NCBI RefSeq assembly: GCF_014268585.2
Contig: NZ_CP077092.1
Span: 4,749,501 to 4,813,500, forward strand
Direction of reading: 5' to 3'
Source: Pseudomonas iranensis
GTDB lineage: Bacteria; Pseudomonadota; Gammaproteobacteria; Pseudomonadales; Pseudomonadaceae
Length of the DNA: 64,000 nt
Part shown: positions 49,574 to 59,132 of the stretch, piece after piece
Position numbering within the stretch: the first letter of the stretch is position 1
Layout of the letters: every line of letters begins with the position of its first letter
The notes under the pieces: generated by a model
The model's input: only the letters and a program-made list of their open reading frames with translations
Database searches by the model: none
Told to the model about the DNA's origin: nothing
Made by a program: the position numbers and the translations under genes

Positions 49574-50278
49574 ATGGAAAATCGCGCCGTCCGCATCGCC
49601 CTGGTTGGCGATTACGACCCCCAAGTCACCGCCCACCAAGCGATTCCGGTTGCACTCGGCCTGGTCGCCGAACACCTGCAACGCACCGTGCAGTTCGAGT
49701 GGCTGGCCACTGAAGAGATCGGCACCGACACTGCGCTGACTCAATTCGATGGGTTCTGGTGTGTACCCGCCAGCCCCTATAAAAGTGAAGACGGTGCGCT
49801 ACGCGCCATCCGCTTTGCCCGCGAGCAAGGGCGACCTTTCCTCGGCACCTGTGGCGGTTTTCAGCACGCGGTTCTGGAATATTCGCGCAATGTGCTGGGC
49901 TGGGCCGACGCCGAGCATGGGGAAACCTCGCCAGAATCCGAACGCGCTGTGCTCACGCCGCTGAGCTGCTCGCTGGTTGAAGCCATCGACGTCATTCACC
50001 TCCAGCCCGGCTCGTTGATCGCCAAGGCGTACGAAAAGTCTGAAATTGAAGAAGGCTACCGCTGCCGCTACGGCGTGAATCCGCAGTTCGAACAGCATTT
50101 GATGAGCGATCAGCTACAAGCGGTAGGCCGTGATTCGGAGGGGGATCTGCGCGCTATCGAATTGAAAAAACATCCGTTTTTCGTCGCCACGCTGTTCCAG
50201 CCGGAACGCGCCGCCCTAAAAGGAAAAATGCCACCGCTGGTTCGCGCACTTATCGAAGCCTGCGGATTGCGGGATTGA
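49574..50278 (+). CDS. Class I glutamine amidotransferase-like protein (CTP-synthase C-terminal-like)
   Basis: Encodes 234 residues from the ATG at 49574 (MENRAVRIALVGDYDP), with AGGGA upstream. It resembles the amidotransferase domain of CTP synthase as a stand-alone protein. The nucleophile Cys lies in FLGTCGGFQHAVLEYSRNVLG, and the catalytic His/Glu in KHPFFVATLFQPER. Thus the triad is complete and glutamine hydrolysis is plausible, but no synthetase partner is encoded nearby. Its substrate is unknown. Confidence 0.8.
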   Translation: MENRAVRIALVGDYDPQVTAHQAIPVALGLVAEHLQRTVQFEWLATEEIGTDTALTQFDGFWCVPASPYKSEDGALRAIRFAREQGRPFLGTCGGFQHAVLEYSRNVLGWADAEHGETSPESERAVLTPLSCSLVEAIDVIHLQPGSLIAKAYEKSEIEEGYRCRYGVNPQFEQHLMSDQLQAVGRDSEGDLRAIELKKHPFFVATLFQPERAALKGKMPPLVRALIEACGLRD

Positions 50279-50324
50279 GCGTTATGCATTCGGCCATTGA
50301 GGTTGGCGGCGCCCCAACGCCGCC

Positions 50325-50399
50325 TTCGCGAGCAGGCTCGCTCCCACATTGGATCTGTGGCGTTCACGAAATCCCTGTGGGAGCGAGCCTGCTCGCGAA
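50325..50399. repeat. REP doublet, class 1 (tail-to-tail)
   Basis: GCGAGCAGGCTCGCTCCCAC, about 34 bp, then GTGGGAGCGAGCCTGCTCGC. Confidence 0.9.
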
Positions 50400-50425
50400 G
50401 AGGCCCGCAACCACACTGCAAAACC

Positions 50426-50752
50426 TCAACCGCGCACCAGACTCCGCACCGCCACAATCTCCGGCACTTCAACCTTGCTCATGTAAACCCGTAACGGTTC
50501 GGTGATGTTGATCCGGTCGTCAATGTGTTGATCGAGCAGCAGCTGAATCAAGTCGCGCTTGAGGGTCATGGTGGTTTCCGACGCCTTCGCCCAGACGAAT
50601 TCACTGGCCGGGATGATGCCGTCGTCGGCCACGTCCATGCCGAATGAATCTTCGCTGAAGCGCACGATGTACTGGCCGGTCTTGCGGTTGAGGCCGACGA
50701 AGCCTTTGAGATCGTCGGCGGCATGGCAGATGAGTTGGGAGGTGATGCGCAT
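50426..50752 (-). CDS. Conserved hypothetical protein
   Basis: Encodes 108 residues from the ATG at 50752 (MRITSQLICHAADDLKGFVGLN); the longer frame adds 77 residues of non-conserved, Arg-rich sequence. It has no membrane segment. Recognisable blocks are QYIVRFSEDSFGMDVADDGIIPASEFVW and the C-terminal LLLDQHIDDRINITEPLRVYMSKVEVPEI. I recall close relatives in Pseudomonas without a known role. It is divergent from glpQ. Confidence 0.7.
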   Translation of the reverse strand: MRITSQLICHAADDLKGFVGLNRKTGQYIVRFSEDSFGMDVADDGIIPASEFVWAKASETTMTLKRDLIQLLLDQHIDDRINITEPLRVYMSKVEVPEIVAVRSLVRG

Positions 50753-50972
50753 GGTAAACCTCACGAAAGATGATCGATGGTTTACACGCAGGGCATCGCA
50801 GCGGCGCGCCCTCTGCCGGGGCGTCTGCCGAGGGCAAGCGTACTGCAAACAGCGCCACAAAAGTGCAGGAAATTTCCGTTTTGCTCGGTTTATGTCGGTC
50901 TGGCGATAGCCCTGCGGCGCTTCAATTGTTAAAAGGTACGTCTCGAAAAAAACCTGCGAAAGGAACTCGACC

Positions 50973-52100
50973 ATGCCTGCCACTTTTACCCGAAGCGCTC
51001 TGGTGCTGAGTCTGTTGTTCGGCCTCGGTCAGGCGCATGCCGCCAGCCACCCCGAGCCCAAGGCAATCGCTGCCGCCCATGGCATTCCGCATCCGGCGGT
51101 CATCGCCCACCGTGGCGCGTCGTTCGATGCCCCGGAGTCCACCGCTGCGGCCTACAAACTGGCCCGTGACCTCGGCGCCGATTACCTGGAAATGGATTTG
51201 CAGCGCAGCAAGGACGGCGTGCTCTTCGCCCTGCACGACGACAACCTGCAACGCACCACCGACGTTGCCAGCAAATTCCCCGAGCGCAAGGACAGCCCGG
51301 CCACCGCGTTCACCATGGCCGAGCTGAAAACCCTCGATGCCGGCAGCTGGTTCAACAGCAAATATCCTGACCGCGCACGCCCGTCCTACGCCGGGCTGAA
51401 AATTCTCACCCTCGATGAAATCATCGACATTGCCCGCGCCAACCCGCAGCACAAGCCGGGCCTGTACATCGAAACCAAAGAGCCGCAGCTGTTTCCCGGC
51501 ATCGAACATGACCTCAAGGAAAAACTGCAGGATCGCGGCTGGCTGAGCCCGGCCGGTTCGAAACTGGCGAAAAGTGCGCTCGGCGTCGGTCAGGGCAAAG
51601 GCAAGGTGATCCTGCAGACCTTCGATAAGAACAGCCTGCAATTGCTGGAAAAGGAAATGCCGCAAGTGCCGAAGATCCTGCTGTTGTGGGTCGGCGAAGG
51701 CAGCATCGAGCCGAAATCCGCCGTGACGTTTGCCGCGTCCGGCGAGAAAGACAAAAACGTGTTCTACGGCAAGCAGGAACCCAAGTCAGAAGCGGAATTC
51801 AAGCAATGGGTCGACTACGCCAAGGCCCAGGGCGCGATCGGCACCGGCCCTTCGGCGAAGCTGACTCAGGGTGGAGATCAGAGCTACTCCGACCTGGTGC
51901 AACCGTGGATGAATCAGTACACCCACGATCAGGGCATGCTGGTGCATGTTTATACGGTCGACGAGGCGGTGGACTACGAGAAAGTCATGGCGGCGGGTGT
52001 CGACGGTATCTTTACCAACCGCGCCAGTGAACTGTTGAAGTTTTATAAGCGTCCTGCTGTTGGCAGTGTTGATGAGGTTCTGAAGAAGAACGGTTTCTAA
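50973..52100 (+). CDS. glpQ: Periplasmic glycerophosphodiester phosphodiesterase
   Basis: Encodes 375 residues with a signal peptide (about 1-23, ending AHA). It hydrolyses glycerophosphodiesters from phospholipid turnover to glycerol-3-phosphate and an alcohol. The TIM-barrel GDPD signature is clear: VIAHRGASFDAPESTAAAYKLARDLGADYLEMDLQRSKDG and the metal-binding E/D pair within it, then FALHDDNLQRTTD. The region GLYIETKEP continues the active site. Length and layout match GlpQ. Confidence 0.93.
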   Translation: MPATFTRSALVLSLLFGLGQAHAASHPEPKAIAAAHGIPHPAVIAHRGASFDAPESTAAAYKLARDLGADYLEMDLQRSKDGVLFALHDDNLQRTTDVASKFPERKDSPATAFTMAELKTLDAGSWFNSKYPDRARPSYAGLKILTLDEIIDIARANPQHKPGLYIETKEPQLFPGIEHDLKEKLQDRGWLSPAGSKLAKSALGVGQGKGKVILQTFDKNSLQLLEKEMPQVPKILLLWVGEGSIEPKSAVTFAASGEKDKNVFYGKQEPKSEAEFKQWVDYAKAQGAIGTGPSAKLTQGGDQSYSDLVQPWMNQYTHDQGMLVHVYTVDEAVDYEKVMAAGVDGIFTNRASELLKFYKRPAVGSVDEVLKKNGF

Positions 52101-52120
52101 GTTGTTATCGAGTCGCCTGC

Positions 52121-52143
52121 TTCGCGAGCAGGCTCGCTCCCGC
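52121..52143 (-). repeat. Solitary REP sequence, class 1
   Basis: A single GCGAGCAGGCTCGCTCCCGC without an inverted partner, 20 bp after the glpQ stop. Confidence 0.85.
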
Positions 52144-52256
52144 AAAGAGCAGTTTTATCGCGGAGCAGAGATTTAAGGGTGAATTAAGTTGCGCTGGTTA
52201 ATCTGAACCCACTTACACAGATCAACCACTTCAACGCACTGCCAAGGAATGAACCG

Positions 52257-52562
52257 ATGAAAACTTTGACTGCCCTGTTTACCGCCGCTGCCCTGACCCT
52301 CACCGCTGGCCTGGCTCAGGCTGATGTTCGCATCGACCAGATCCCGCAACTGGTCAAGGACGGCAAGATCAAGTCGCTGGAATCGATGAACGCCGAAGCA
52401 CTGAAACTGCACCCGGGCGCAACGATTACCGACACCGATCTGGATAACCACTTCAATGGTTACGAGTATGAAGTTGAACTTAAAACTGCTGACGGCAAAG
52501 AGTTCGACGTGGACTTTGATGCCACCACCGGTAAAGTGCTGAGCGACAAGCAAGACACTTGA
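52257..52562 (+). CDS. Secreted PepSY-domain protein
   Basis: Encodes 101 residues with a signal peptide (about 1-22, ending AQA). The mature part is one PepSY domain: residues including YEYEVELKTADGKEFDVDFDATTGKVLSDKQD show the typical strand pattern with conserved acidic turn. PepSY proteins often modulate proteases or metal-dependent sensor systems in the periplasm. It is a monocistronic unit with its own terminator 18 bp downstream. Confidence 0.88.
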   Translation: MKTLTALFTAAALTLTAGLAQADVRIDQIPQLVKDGKIKSLESMNAEALKLHPGATITDTDLDNHFNGYEYEVELKTADGKEFDVDFDATTGKVLSDKQDT

Positions 52563-52579
52563 TAGACCGCTGTTAAAGA

Positions 52580-52611
52580 GCCGCACGATTTAACGATCGT
52601 GCGGCTTTTTT
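52580..52611 (+). terminator. Intrinsic terminator of the PepSY gene
   Basis: GCCGCACGAT TTAACG ATCGTGCGGC followed by TTTTTT. Confidence 0.9.
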
Positions 52612-52658
52612 GTGGCTGCCGTTTGGCGTGAGGTTTGGGGTGACTGGGAAATCGATTC

Positions 52659-52817
52659 CCCCTCACCCCAGCCCTCTCCCCCAAGGGGGGCGAGGGGGAA
52701 AGGGAGCAGATCGGGGGCTTTTCAAGACCAGAGTTCACCTCGACATTTCCGGTCGACGTATCTCTAACAATCAACACGGTCAGTCCCCTCTCCCGTGGGA
52801 GAGGGCTAGGGTGAGGG
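52659..52817. repeat. Inverted-repeat element, class 3
   Basis: Outer arms CCCTCACCCCAGCCCTCTCCC and the inverse GGGAGAGGGCTAGGGTGAGGG flank about 115 bp. A related element, with a duplicated interior, is at 59133-59440. It sits between the convergent PepSY and chemoreceptor genes. Confidence 0.85.
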
Positions 52818-52863
52818 CCAAGCCATCACACCGAAAACACTGACATACCACGACCCAAACCAA

Positions 52864-54486
52864 TCAAGCACTCAACCGCGCCGTCACCTCATTCAACTGT
52901 CCCGACAATCCATGCAGGTTCTGACTGGCACTCTCGGTGCGCTGCACGTTGTCCAGGTTGGTGCTGGCAATCGCGGTGATTTCAGTCAGGTTGCGCGAGA
53001 TATCCTCGGCCACTGAAGTCTGCTCCTCAGCGGCCGTGGCGATCTGCCGGTTCATGTCGCGAATCGCTTCCACCGCCAACGTGATGCGCTCCAGCATCGC
53101 GCCGGCCTGGGTCACCTGTTCGACGCTTTCATCACTGCGTGCCTGGCCGCTCTCGATAGCCTGCGCGGCATCGACAGCGCCGGTCTGCACGTTCTGAATG
53201 ATCTGGTTGATCTCGATGATCGACTCCGCCGTGCGCTGGGCGAGGTTGCGCACTTCATCGGCGACGACGGCAAAACCACGCCCGGCCTCGCCCGCCCGCG
53301 CCGCTTCGATGGCTGCATTGAGCGCCAGCAGGTTGGTCTGTTCGGCGATGCCACGAATCACTTCCAGCACCTTGCCGATACGACCGCTGTCGGTTTCCAG
53401 GCGACGAATCACCGTGGCGGTGTTGGCGATTTCGCCGCGCATCTGCGTGATCGAGTGAATGGTGGTTTGCATGACCTTTTCACCCTGCTGCGCCGACTGA
53501 TCGGCATCGTCGGCAGCACGCGCGGCATCGGCGGCGTGACGGGCGACTTCCTGGGCCGTGGCGGACATTTCATTCATCGCCGTGGCCACTTGATCAGTGC
53601 GGTTGAATTGCTCGCTGGTGCCGCCGGCCATGGTCGTGGCAATGGCGTTCAACTCGCCGCTGGCGCTGTCCAGATCACCGGCGCTGCGTTGCAAGCGAGT
53701 GAAGGTGTCCGCCAGAAAATCGCGCAGAGTGTTCGCTGCGGCGGCGAGGTTGCCCAGTTCATCGCGACGCTCGCTGACTACGCGTTCGGCCAACTGGCCA
53801 CGGCTCAAGCGGGTGACGTAATCGATGAGGTTGCGGATCGGCTCGATCAGGTTGCGGCTGACCAGCCACAGGCTCAGCAGACCGATCAACAAGCCTGACG
53901 CGAGCATCACCAACAGCCCCAGCCACACGGTGCGCTCAGCGCTGGCGCTGATCAACGCCGATTGCGCGGTGCCCTGCTCGCGCAGCTCGGCGACCAGTGC
54001 GCTCATCTGCTCGCTGGTAGCGCGATCGACGCCTTTGACCGCCGCGTCGCCGGCACTCGGATCACCACCGGCAGCGACGTAGGCATCGCGGCCTTTCTGG
54101 TAGGCCACGCCCAACTGGCGATGCTCTTCGCGCAAGCGTTCGATGCGGGATTTGAGATTGGCCTCGATGCCTTTCTGGCCGGCCAGTTCACCGAGAATGT
54201 TCTGCACGTCGCGCTGGCGCTCTTCGAACTGGCTCCAGTATTTCGCCAGATCCGCCGGTTGCTTGCCGCGCAGCAGAACGTTTTTCCATTCCTGCACCTG
54301 CACTTTGAATTGCAGGTTGGCTTCATCGATCAGTTGCGAAGTGTGCAACGGGCCGGCGATCAACTGGCTATAGCTTTGCACGCCGTTGGAGAGGAAATGA
54401 AAGCAGGCCAGCGCGATCAACAATATCGCCAGCAGACTGCCGCTCAGCAGGGCGAGAATTTGCGTTCTCAGGGATTTTTGCAGCAT
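52864..54486 (-). CDS. Membrane methyl-accepting chemotaxis protein
   Basis: Encodes 540 residues from the ATG at 54486 ([16 protein letters not shown]); a longer frame adds 26 residues. Layout: TM1 (about 8-30), a periplasmic helical ligand domain (about 31-185), TM2 (about 187-208), HAMP (about 210-262), and the signalling domain with tip [25 protein letters not shown]. The periplasmic part lacks a recognisable dCache motif and looks like a four-helix-bundle variant; the attractant is unknown. It is not next to che genes. Confidence 0.93.
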   Translation of the reverse strand: MLQKSLRTQILALLSGSLLAILLIALACFHFLSNGVQSYSQLIAGPLHTSQLIDEANLQFKVQVQEWKNVLLRGKQPADLAKYWSQFEERQRDVQNILGELAGQKGIEANLKSRIERLREEHRQLGVAYQKGRDAYVAAGGDPSAGDAAVKGVDRATSEQMSALVAELREQGTAQSALISASAERTVWLGLLVMLASGLLIGLLSLWLVSRNLIEPIRNLIDYVTRLSRGQLAERVVSERRDELGNLAAAANTLRDFLADTFTRLQRSAGDLDSASGELNAIATTMAGGTSEQFNRTDQVATAMNEMSATAQEVARHAADAARAADDADQSAQQGEKVMQTTIHSITQMRGEIANTATVIRRLETDSGRIGKVLEVIRGIAEQTNLLALNAAIEAARAGEAGRGFAVVADEVRNLAQRTAESIIEINQIIQNVQTGAVDAAQAIESGQARSDESVEQVTQAGAMLERITLAVEAIRDMNRQIATAAEEQTSVAEDISRNLTEITAIASTNLDNVQRTESASQNLHGLSGQLNEVTARLSA

Positions 54487-54762
54487 TGCAAGGTACTCGA
54501 AGCAGGGATGAGGCACGCCCGAGCGGACGTGAAAAATGGCCGGACTTCCCTGTCGACACACCATGACCGAAAGCCAATGGCGCGCAACCTAACTCACCTG
54601 AGATCGGCGCGCCAGAGGGCTTCTTGAGAATCTTCCGACAGTCGGTAACGCGTTGATTTGCAGTCACTTTACTGTCACAAAACGGTCATGTTGGCTTGCG
54701 ATGATGCCGCTCAGGTGAACCTGAAAATCCCCCACCAGACACCCTCCTCGCAGTGAGCCGCC

Positions 54763-55785
54763 ATGAACCACAGCCTCGATATCAGCCATCGTGCCCCGGA
54801 CCTGTTTGGCTTGCTCTACGGCTTTCGCTTTCTACCCGGTGAGCGCGGGCGCGAGATCGATTCGGCGACGGCTTTGCGCTGCTTGCAGGACGACGGCGAC
54901 AGCGAAGAATTTCTCTGGCTGCACCTGAACCTGGCCCACGCCGCGTGCGAGCGCTGGATGAAAAGTCATCTGCAATTACCCGAGGAGTTTTTCGAAGCGC
55001 TGCACGAAGGTTCGCGATCGACGCGCATCGAGCATGTCGATTCGGCGCTGCTGGCGGTGGTCAACGATGTGGTGTTCAACCTCAGCAGCATGGTCTCCTC
55101 CGACGTGTCGACGCTGTGGGTCTGCGTGCGCAGCAAACTGATCGTCAGCGCGCGCCTGCAACCGCTGCATTCGGTAGATAAATTGCGTTCGTCTGTGAAG
55201 GCCGGCGAGTGCTTTCGCTCGCCCTCGGAACTGCTCGTGCATTTGCTGCGCGATCAGGGCGAAGTGCTGACGCAGATCGTGCGCAAGACAAGCTTGAGTG
55301 TCGATCAGGTCGAAGACGAACTGCTCTCCTCGCGCCTGTCGACCAACCGCGCCGAACTTGGTGCCAACCGTCGCGTGCTGGTGCGTCTGCAACGGCTGTT
55401 GGCGCTGGAGCCGGGTTCGTTGCTGCGCCTGCTCAATCGTCCGCCGCCGTGGTTGCAGAAGGAGGACGTCAAGGAGTTGCGCAAATCCACCGAGGAGTTT
55501 GCGCTGATCATCAACGACCTCACCGCCCTCGGCGAACGGATCAAACTGTTGCAGGAAGAAATCGCCGCCAACCTCAACGAACAGAGCAACCGCACGCTGT
55601 TCACCCTGACGGTGGTGACGGTCCTGGCCTTGCCGATCAACATCATTGCCGGTTTTTTTGGGATGAATGTCGGCGGTGTGCCGCTGTCCCAGGACCCGCA
55701 CGGGTTTTGGGTGCTGGTCGCGTTGGTGGCCACGTTCACCGTGATTGCCGGGCGCTGGGCGTTTCGCAAGCGTGGGGATTACTGA
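54763..55785 (+). CDS. CorA/ZntB-family divalent-cation transporter
   Basis: Encodes 340 residues. The cytosolic N-terminal domain and a long helix (about 170-275) precede two C-terminal membrane helices. The family motif GMN is present in IIAGFFGMNVGGVPL between TM1 and TM2. The sequence is closer to the ZntB (zinc) branch than to CorA (Mg) as I judge by ...FFGMNVGGVPL rather than YGMNF, but the substrate is not certain. The gene is flanked by a chemoreceptor and a LysR gene and appears monocistronic. Confidence 0.88.
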   Translation: MNHSLDISHRAPDLFGLLYGFRFLPGERGREIDSATALRCLQDDGDSEEFLWLHLNLAHAACERWMKSHLQLPEEFFEALHEGSRSTRIEHVDSALLAVVNDVVFNLSSMVSSDVSTLWVCVRSKLIVSARLQPLHSVDKLRSSVKAGECFRSPSELLVHLLRDQGEVLTQIVRKTSLSVDQVEDELLSSRLSTNRAELGANRRVLVRLQRLLALEPGSLLRLLNRPPPWLQKEDVKELRKSTEEFALIINDLTALGERIKLLQEEIAANLNEQSNRTLFTLTVVTVLALPINIIAGFFGMNVGGVPLSQDPHGFWVLVALVATFTVIAGRWAFRKRGDY

Positions 55786-55837
55786 GCGCAAATCCCACAC
55801 ACAACACAGTCCTCCCACAGGGGCAATGTGCTCAATG

Positions 55838-56734
55838 TCAGAGCGTTGAACGTACGACCTCGCCGAGCCAATCCATAAACACCCGCACCCGCAGCGGCAA
55901 ATGCCGTTGCCGCGCATACAACAGCGAAATCGCCATCGGCGGTGCGGTGTGTTGCGGCAGTACGGTCACCAGTTCGCCATTTTCCAGATGCGGTTGCATG
56001 CCGGTGCGCGGTACCTGCGTCAGGCCGAAGCCGCCCAGGCACGCCGCTTCATAGGCGTCGGTGCTGTTGACCGTGACACTGCCGGCCATCGCCACCCGTC
56101 GCACTTCGCCACCCTCCTCATACACAAACCCTTCCGAACGCGAGCCCAGTACGCCGACGTAATGCACCAGCCGATGCTGCGCCAGATCCTCGATGGTCTG
56201 CGGCACGCCGTAACGTTGCAGGTAAGCCGGACTGGCGCAATTGACCATCGGGAAGTCGCCAAGATGCCGGGCGACCACCGACTGATCCGGCTGCGCGCCG
56301 ATGCGCAATACGCAGTCGAAACCTTCGCCGAGCAGATCGACCCGGCGATCAGTGCTGCTGATTTCCATCTGCAGATTCGGGTGGCGATCCATGAATTCCG
56401 GCAGGCGCGGCATGATCAAGCGCCGCGCGAGGATGTTCGGCATGTCGACGCGGATGCGCCCGGTCAGCGAAGCCTCGTCCTGACGGAACAGCCCTTCGAT
56501 CTCGTCCATGTGCGAGAGCAGATCTTTGCTGCGCTCGTACAGCACCAGTCCATCCTGAGTGGCCTGCACCTTGCGCGTGGTGCGCTGCAACAGCCGCGTG
56601 CCGAGCAAGGCTTCGAGTGCCTGCACCTGTTCGGACACTGTGGAGCGCGGCAGGCCGAGGCTTTCCCCGGCGAGAGTGAAACTCGACAGTTCGCTGACCC
56701 GGACGAAGGTGCGCAGCAGTTCCAGTTTGTTCAT
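55838..56734 (-). CDS. LysR-family regulator of the adjacent dehydrogenase
   Basis: Encodes 298 residues from the ATG at 56734 (MNKLELLRTFVRVSE); the upstream extension adds 73 residues into the divergent promoter. The N-terminal winged HTH (SSFTLAGESLGLPRSTVSEQVQALEALLGTRLLQRTTRKV) is typical LysR, with a substrate-binding domain at about 90-298. It is divergent from the SDR gene, 121 bp away, and most likely controls it. Confidence 0.9.
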   Translation of the reverse strand: MNKLELLRTFVRVSELSSFTLAGESLGLPRSTVSEQVQALEALLGTRLLQRTTRKVQATQDGLVLYERSKDLLSHMDEIEGLFRQDEASLTGRIRVDMPNILARRLIMPRLPEFMDRHPNLQMEISSTDRRVDLLGEGFDCVLRIGAQPDQSVVARHLGDFPMVNCASPAYLQRYGVPQTIEDLAQHRLVHYVGVLGSRSEGFVYEEGGEVRRVAMAGSVTVNSTDAYEAACLGGFGLTQVPRTGMQPHLENGELVTVLPQHTAPPMAISLLYARQRHLPLRVRVFMDWLGEVVRSTL

Positions 56735-56855
56735 GACAAGCCCCGGTGATTGTTCGGCTGAGCCGATCAGTGATTCCGCTTTTGCCGTGTTTATCACCTC
56801 AGGGCGGATAAATAAACTTCTTCCATCCCCACTCAACGCAATCGAGGAAGTCAGC

Positions 56856-57614
56856 ATGAATCGCAAAATCGCCCTGATCACTGGCGCCAGTCGTGGCCTC
56901 GGCCGCAGCGCCGCCCTGCACCTCGCCGCGCAAGGCATCGACATCATCGGCACCTACAACAGCCGCGCCGACGAGGCCCAGGCGCTGGTCACTGAATTGC
57001 AGGCACTCGGCGCAAACGCGGCGATGCTGCAACTGGACGTCGGCCGCAGCGAAAACTTCGCCGCGTTTGCCGCGCAGGTTGAACAGGTATTGGGGCAAAC
57101 CTTTGAGCGTCAGCGCTTTGATTTCCTGATCAACAACGCCGGGGTCGGCGTGCATGCGCTGTTCAGCGAAACCACCCCCGAGCAATTCGATCTGCTGATG
57201 AACGTGCAGTTGAAAGGGCCGTTCTTCCTGACTCAGCAACTGCTGCCGCTGATCAATGACGGTGGGCGCATCGTCAATATCTCCAGCGGCCTGACCCGCT
57301 TCAGCCTGCCCGGTTATGGCGCTTATGCGGCAATGAAAGGTGCGATGGAAGTGCTGACGCGTTATCAGGCGAAAGAGCTTGGCGCGCGGCAGATTGGCGT
57401 GAACGTTCTGGCGCCCGGTGCGATTGAAACCGATTTTGGCGGTGGCACGGTGCGCGACAACAGCGCGGTCAACGCGATGGTTGCCAGCAACACCGCGCTG
57501 GGTCGGGTCGGGCTTCCGGACGATATTGGCGGTGCACTGGCGCTGCTGCTGTCGGAGGGTGGACAGTGGATCAATGGTCAGCGGGTCGAGGCGTCCGGCG
57601 GCATGTTTCTCTGA
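56856..57614 (+). CDS. Short-chain dehydrogenase/reductase
   Basis: Encodes 252 residues from the ATG at 56856 (MNRKIALITGASRGLGRSAAL), with GAGGA upstream; the frame is open 297 bp upstream on top of the LysR gene but that part is not conserved. It has the Rossmann motif TGASRGLG at residues 9-16, NNAGVG, the catalytic Ser in VNISSGLTR and YGAYAAMKGAME with the Tyr-x-x-x-Lys pair. It is an NAD(P)-dependent oxidoreductase of unknown substrate. It is opposite a LysR regulator. Confidence 0.9.
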   Translation: MNRKIALITGASRGLGRSAALHLAAQGIDIIGTYNSRADEAQALVTELQALGANAAMLQLDVGRSENFAAFAAQVEQVLGQTFERQRFDFLINNAGVGVHALFSETTPEQFDLLMNVQLKGPFFLTQQLLPLINDGGRIVNISSGLTRFSLPGYGAYAAMKGAMEVLTRYQAKELGARQIGVNVLAPGAIETDFGGGTVRDNSAVNAMVASNTALGRVGLPDDIGGALALLLSEGGQWINGQRVEASGGMFL

Positions 57615-57633
57615 ACTCAACCAACAGACTGTT

Positions 57634-57726
57634 TGTGGCGAGGGGATTTATCCCCGCTGGGCTGCGGAGCGGCCCCAAAATCGGGTCTGCTACGCAGCCC
57701 AACGGGGATAAATCCCCTCGCCACAG
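57634..57726. repeat. Inverted-repeat element, class 2
   Basis: Same arms as at 19047-19140 (TGTGGCGAGGGGATTTATCC and inverse), with a similar inner palindrome GCTGCG...CGCAGC. It separates the SDR gene from the convergent PACE gene. Confidence 0.85.
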
Positions 57727-57733
57727 GGCTACC

Positions 57734-58171
57734 TCAGCTTTCACATGGGCGGCGGGCCATGAAGCGCTCGCGCAGGACGTCATAACCCCAGTGGTAGACG
57801 TAGGTGTACGGCAGGAAAAACAGCAACACGCCAATGTCGAGCAACAACGCCTGCCACAGGCTGACCGACAGCCACCAGGCAATCAGCGGCACGCCCATCA
57901 CGATCAGTCCACCTTCGAACAGTAACGCATGCACCACCCGCACCCAGGCGTTGTGCGGCAGATTCATCCGCGCCAGAGCACGGTCGAAAAATCGGTTGAA
58001 CACCACATTCCACGCCAGCGCCAACAGCGCGATCAACACGGTCACCGCACCCATGTCGAGCAGCGGCTTTTGCATGATCCAGGCGAGCAGCGGCGTGCAG
58101 ATCAGGATCGCGAGAAACTCGAAACCAACCGCCTGGAAAACACGTTCGGTAATGGACTTGTGGGCAGTCAT
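57734..58171 (-). CDS. PACE-family efflux transporter
   Basis: Encodes 145 residues from the ATG at 58171 (MTAHKSITERVFQAVGFE). Four membrane helices and the tandem BTP pattern (VFQAVGFEFLAILICTPLLAWI, VFNRFFDR, ARMNLPHNAWVRVVHALLFEGGL, IGVLLFFLPYTYVYHWGYDVLRERF) identify the proteobacterial antimicrobial compound efflux (AceI-like) family. Such proteins export biguanides such as chlorhexidine and short diamines by proton exchange. A LysR regulator is divergent 89 bp away, the usual AceI/AceR arrangement. Confidence 0.92.
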   Translation of the reverse strand: MTAHKSITERVFQAVGFEFLAILICTPLLAWIMQKPLLDMGAVTVLIALLALAWNVVFNRFFDRALARMNLPHNAWVRVVHALLFEGGLIVMGVPLIAWWLSVSLWQALLLDIGVLLFFLPYTYVYHWGYDVLRERFMARRPCES

Positions 58172-58260
58172 GGCCTGACTCCTTGTTTGACGATGGTTGC
58201 CATGATCCAACTGAATACCGATACTTCATAACCAATAACCATCGATCAAGGCGATAGTTC

Positions 58261-59115
58261 ATGGCTTCGCAGGAAGTGCTGTTGGCGTTTGTGCAGGCAG
58301 CGACGCAAGGCTCATTTTCCGCAGCGGCGCGCAAATTGGGGCGCAGTCAGTCGACCATTAGCGCGGCAGTGGCAAGCCTGGAGATCGATCTGGATCTGCA
58401 GCTGTTCGACCGCAGCAGCCGCAAACCGACACTCACTCCCGCCGGCCACGTCATGCTGCAGAAAGCCGAGGCGATTCTGGCCGCCACCAGTCGCTTGGAG
58501 ATGAGCGCGCGGCAATTGGCCCAAGGTGTGGAACCGAAACTGACCGTGGCGATTTCCGACACTTATCAGTCCTATCGTTTCGAGGCGGCGCTGGTGGATT
58601 TCGAGCAGCGTTATCCGGAGCTTGAGCTGGAATGCCTGATTGCCGAATGCGAAGACCTGATCGAACTGGTCCAGCGCGGCCGAGCGCATCTGGCCTTCGC
58701 GGAAATGCAGGACAACTACCCGCCGGATCTGGTGACCTCCACTGTGGCCGAGCGCACGGAGATTGCCTTGTTCGTCAGCCGCGAGCATGCGTTGGCGAAG
58801 CTTGAGCATGTCGATCAGCAGATTCTCGAGCAACATCGCGAATTGCGGCTGGCGACCATCGTCAATCCGTATGACAGCCGTGGCAAAGGCCGGGTGTGGT
58901 CGGCGCCGAGTTATCTGATGCTGCTGGAAATGGCGGAAAAAGGCTTTGGCTGGGCACCGTTGCCGAGGTGGCTGGTGCAGCGTTATGCCAATGATTTGCT
59001 GATAGAGCTGAATGTGCGCGGCTGGCCGAAACCGGTGTTTGTCGACGCCTTGTGGTCGCGCTTGTATCCGCCGGGGCCGGCAGGGAGCTGGTTGCTCAGC
59101 AAGATGCTTGAATAA
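58261..59115 (+). CDS. LysR-family regulator of the PACE gene
   Basis: Encodes 284 residues. The HTH is seen in GSFSAAARKLGRSQSTISAAVASLEIDLDLQLFDRSSRKPTLTPAG. The C-terminal ligand domain starts near residue 90 (PKLTVAISDTYQSYRFEAAL). It lies divergent to the PACE gene, where AceR-type activators bind and respond to chlorhexidine or polyamines; that role is inference from position. Confidence 0.9.
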   Translation: MASQEVLLAFVQAATQGSFSAAARKLGRSQSTISAAVASLEIDLDLQLFDRSSRKPTLTPAGHVMLQKAEAILAATSRLEMSARQLAQGVEPKLTVAISDTYQSYRFEAALVDFEQRYPELELECLIAECEDLIELVQRGRAHLAFAEMQDNYPPDLVTSTVAERTEIALFVSREHALAKLEHVDQQILEQHRELRLATIVNPYDSRGKGRVWSAPSYLMLLEMAEKGFGWAPLPRWLVQRYANDLLIELNVRGWPKPVFVDALWSRLYPPGPAGSWLLSKMLE

Positions 59116-59132
59116 GCGCTTGAGATCAAAAG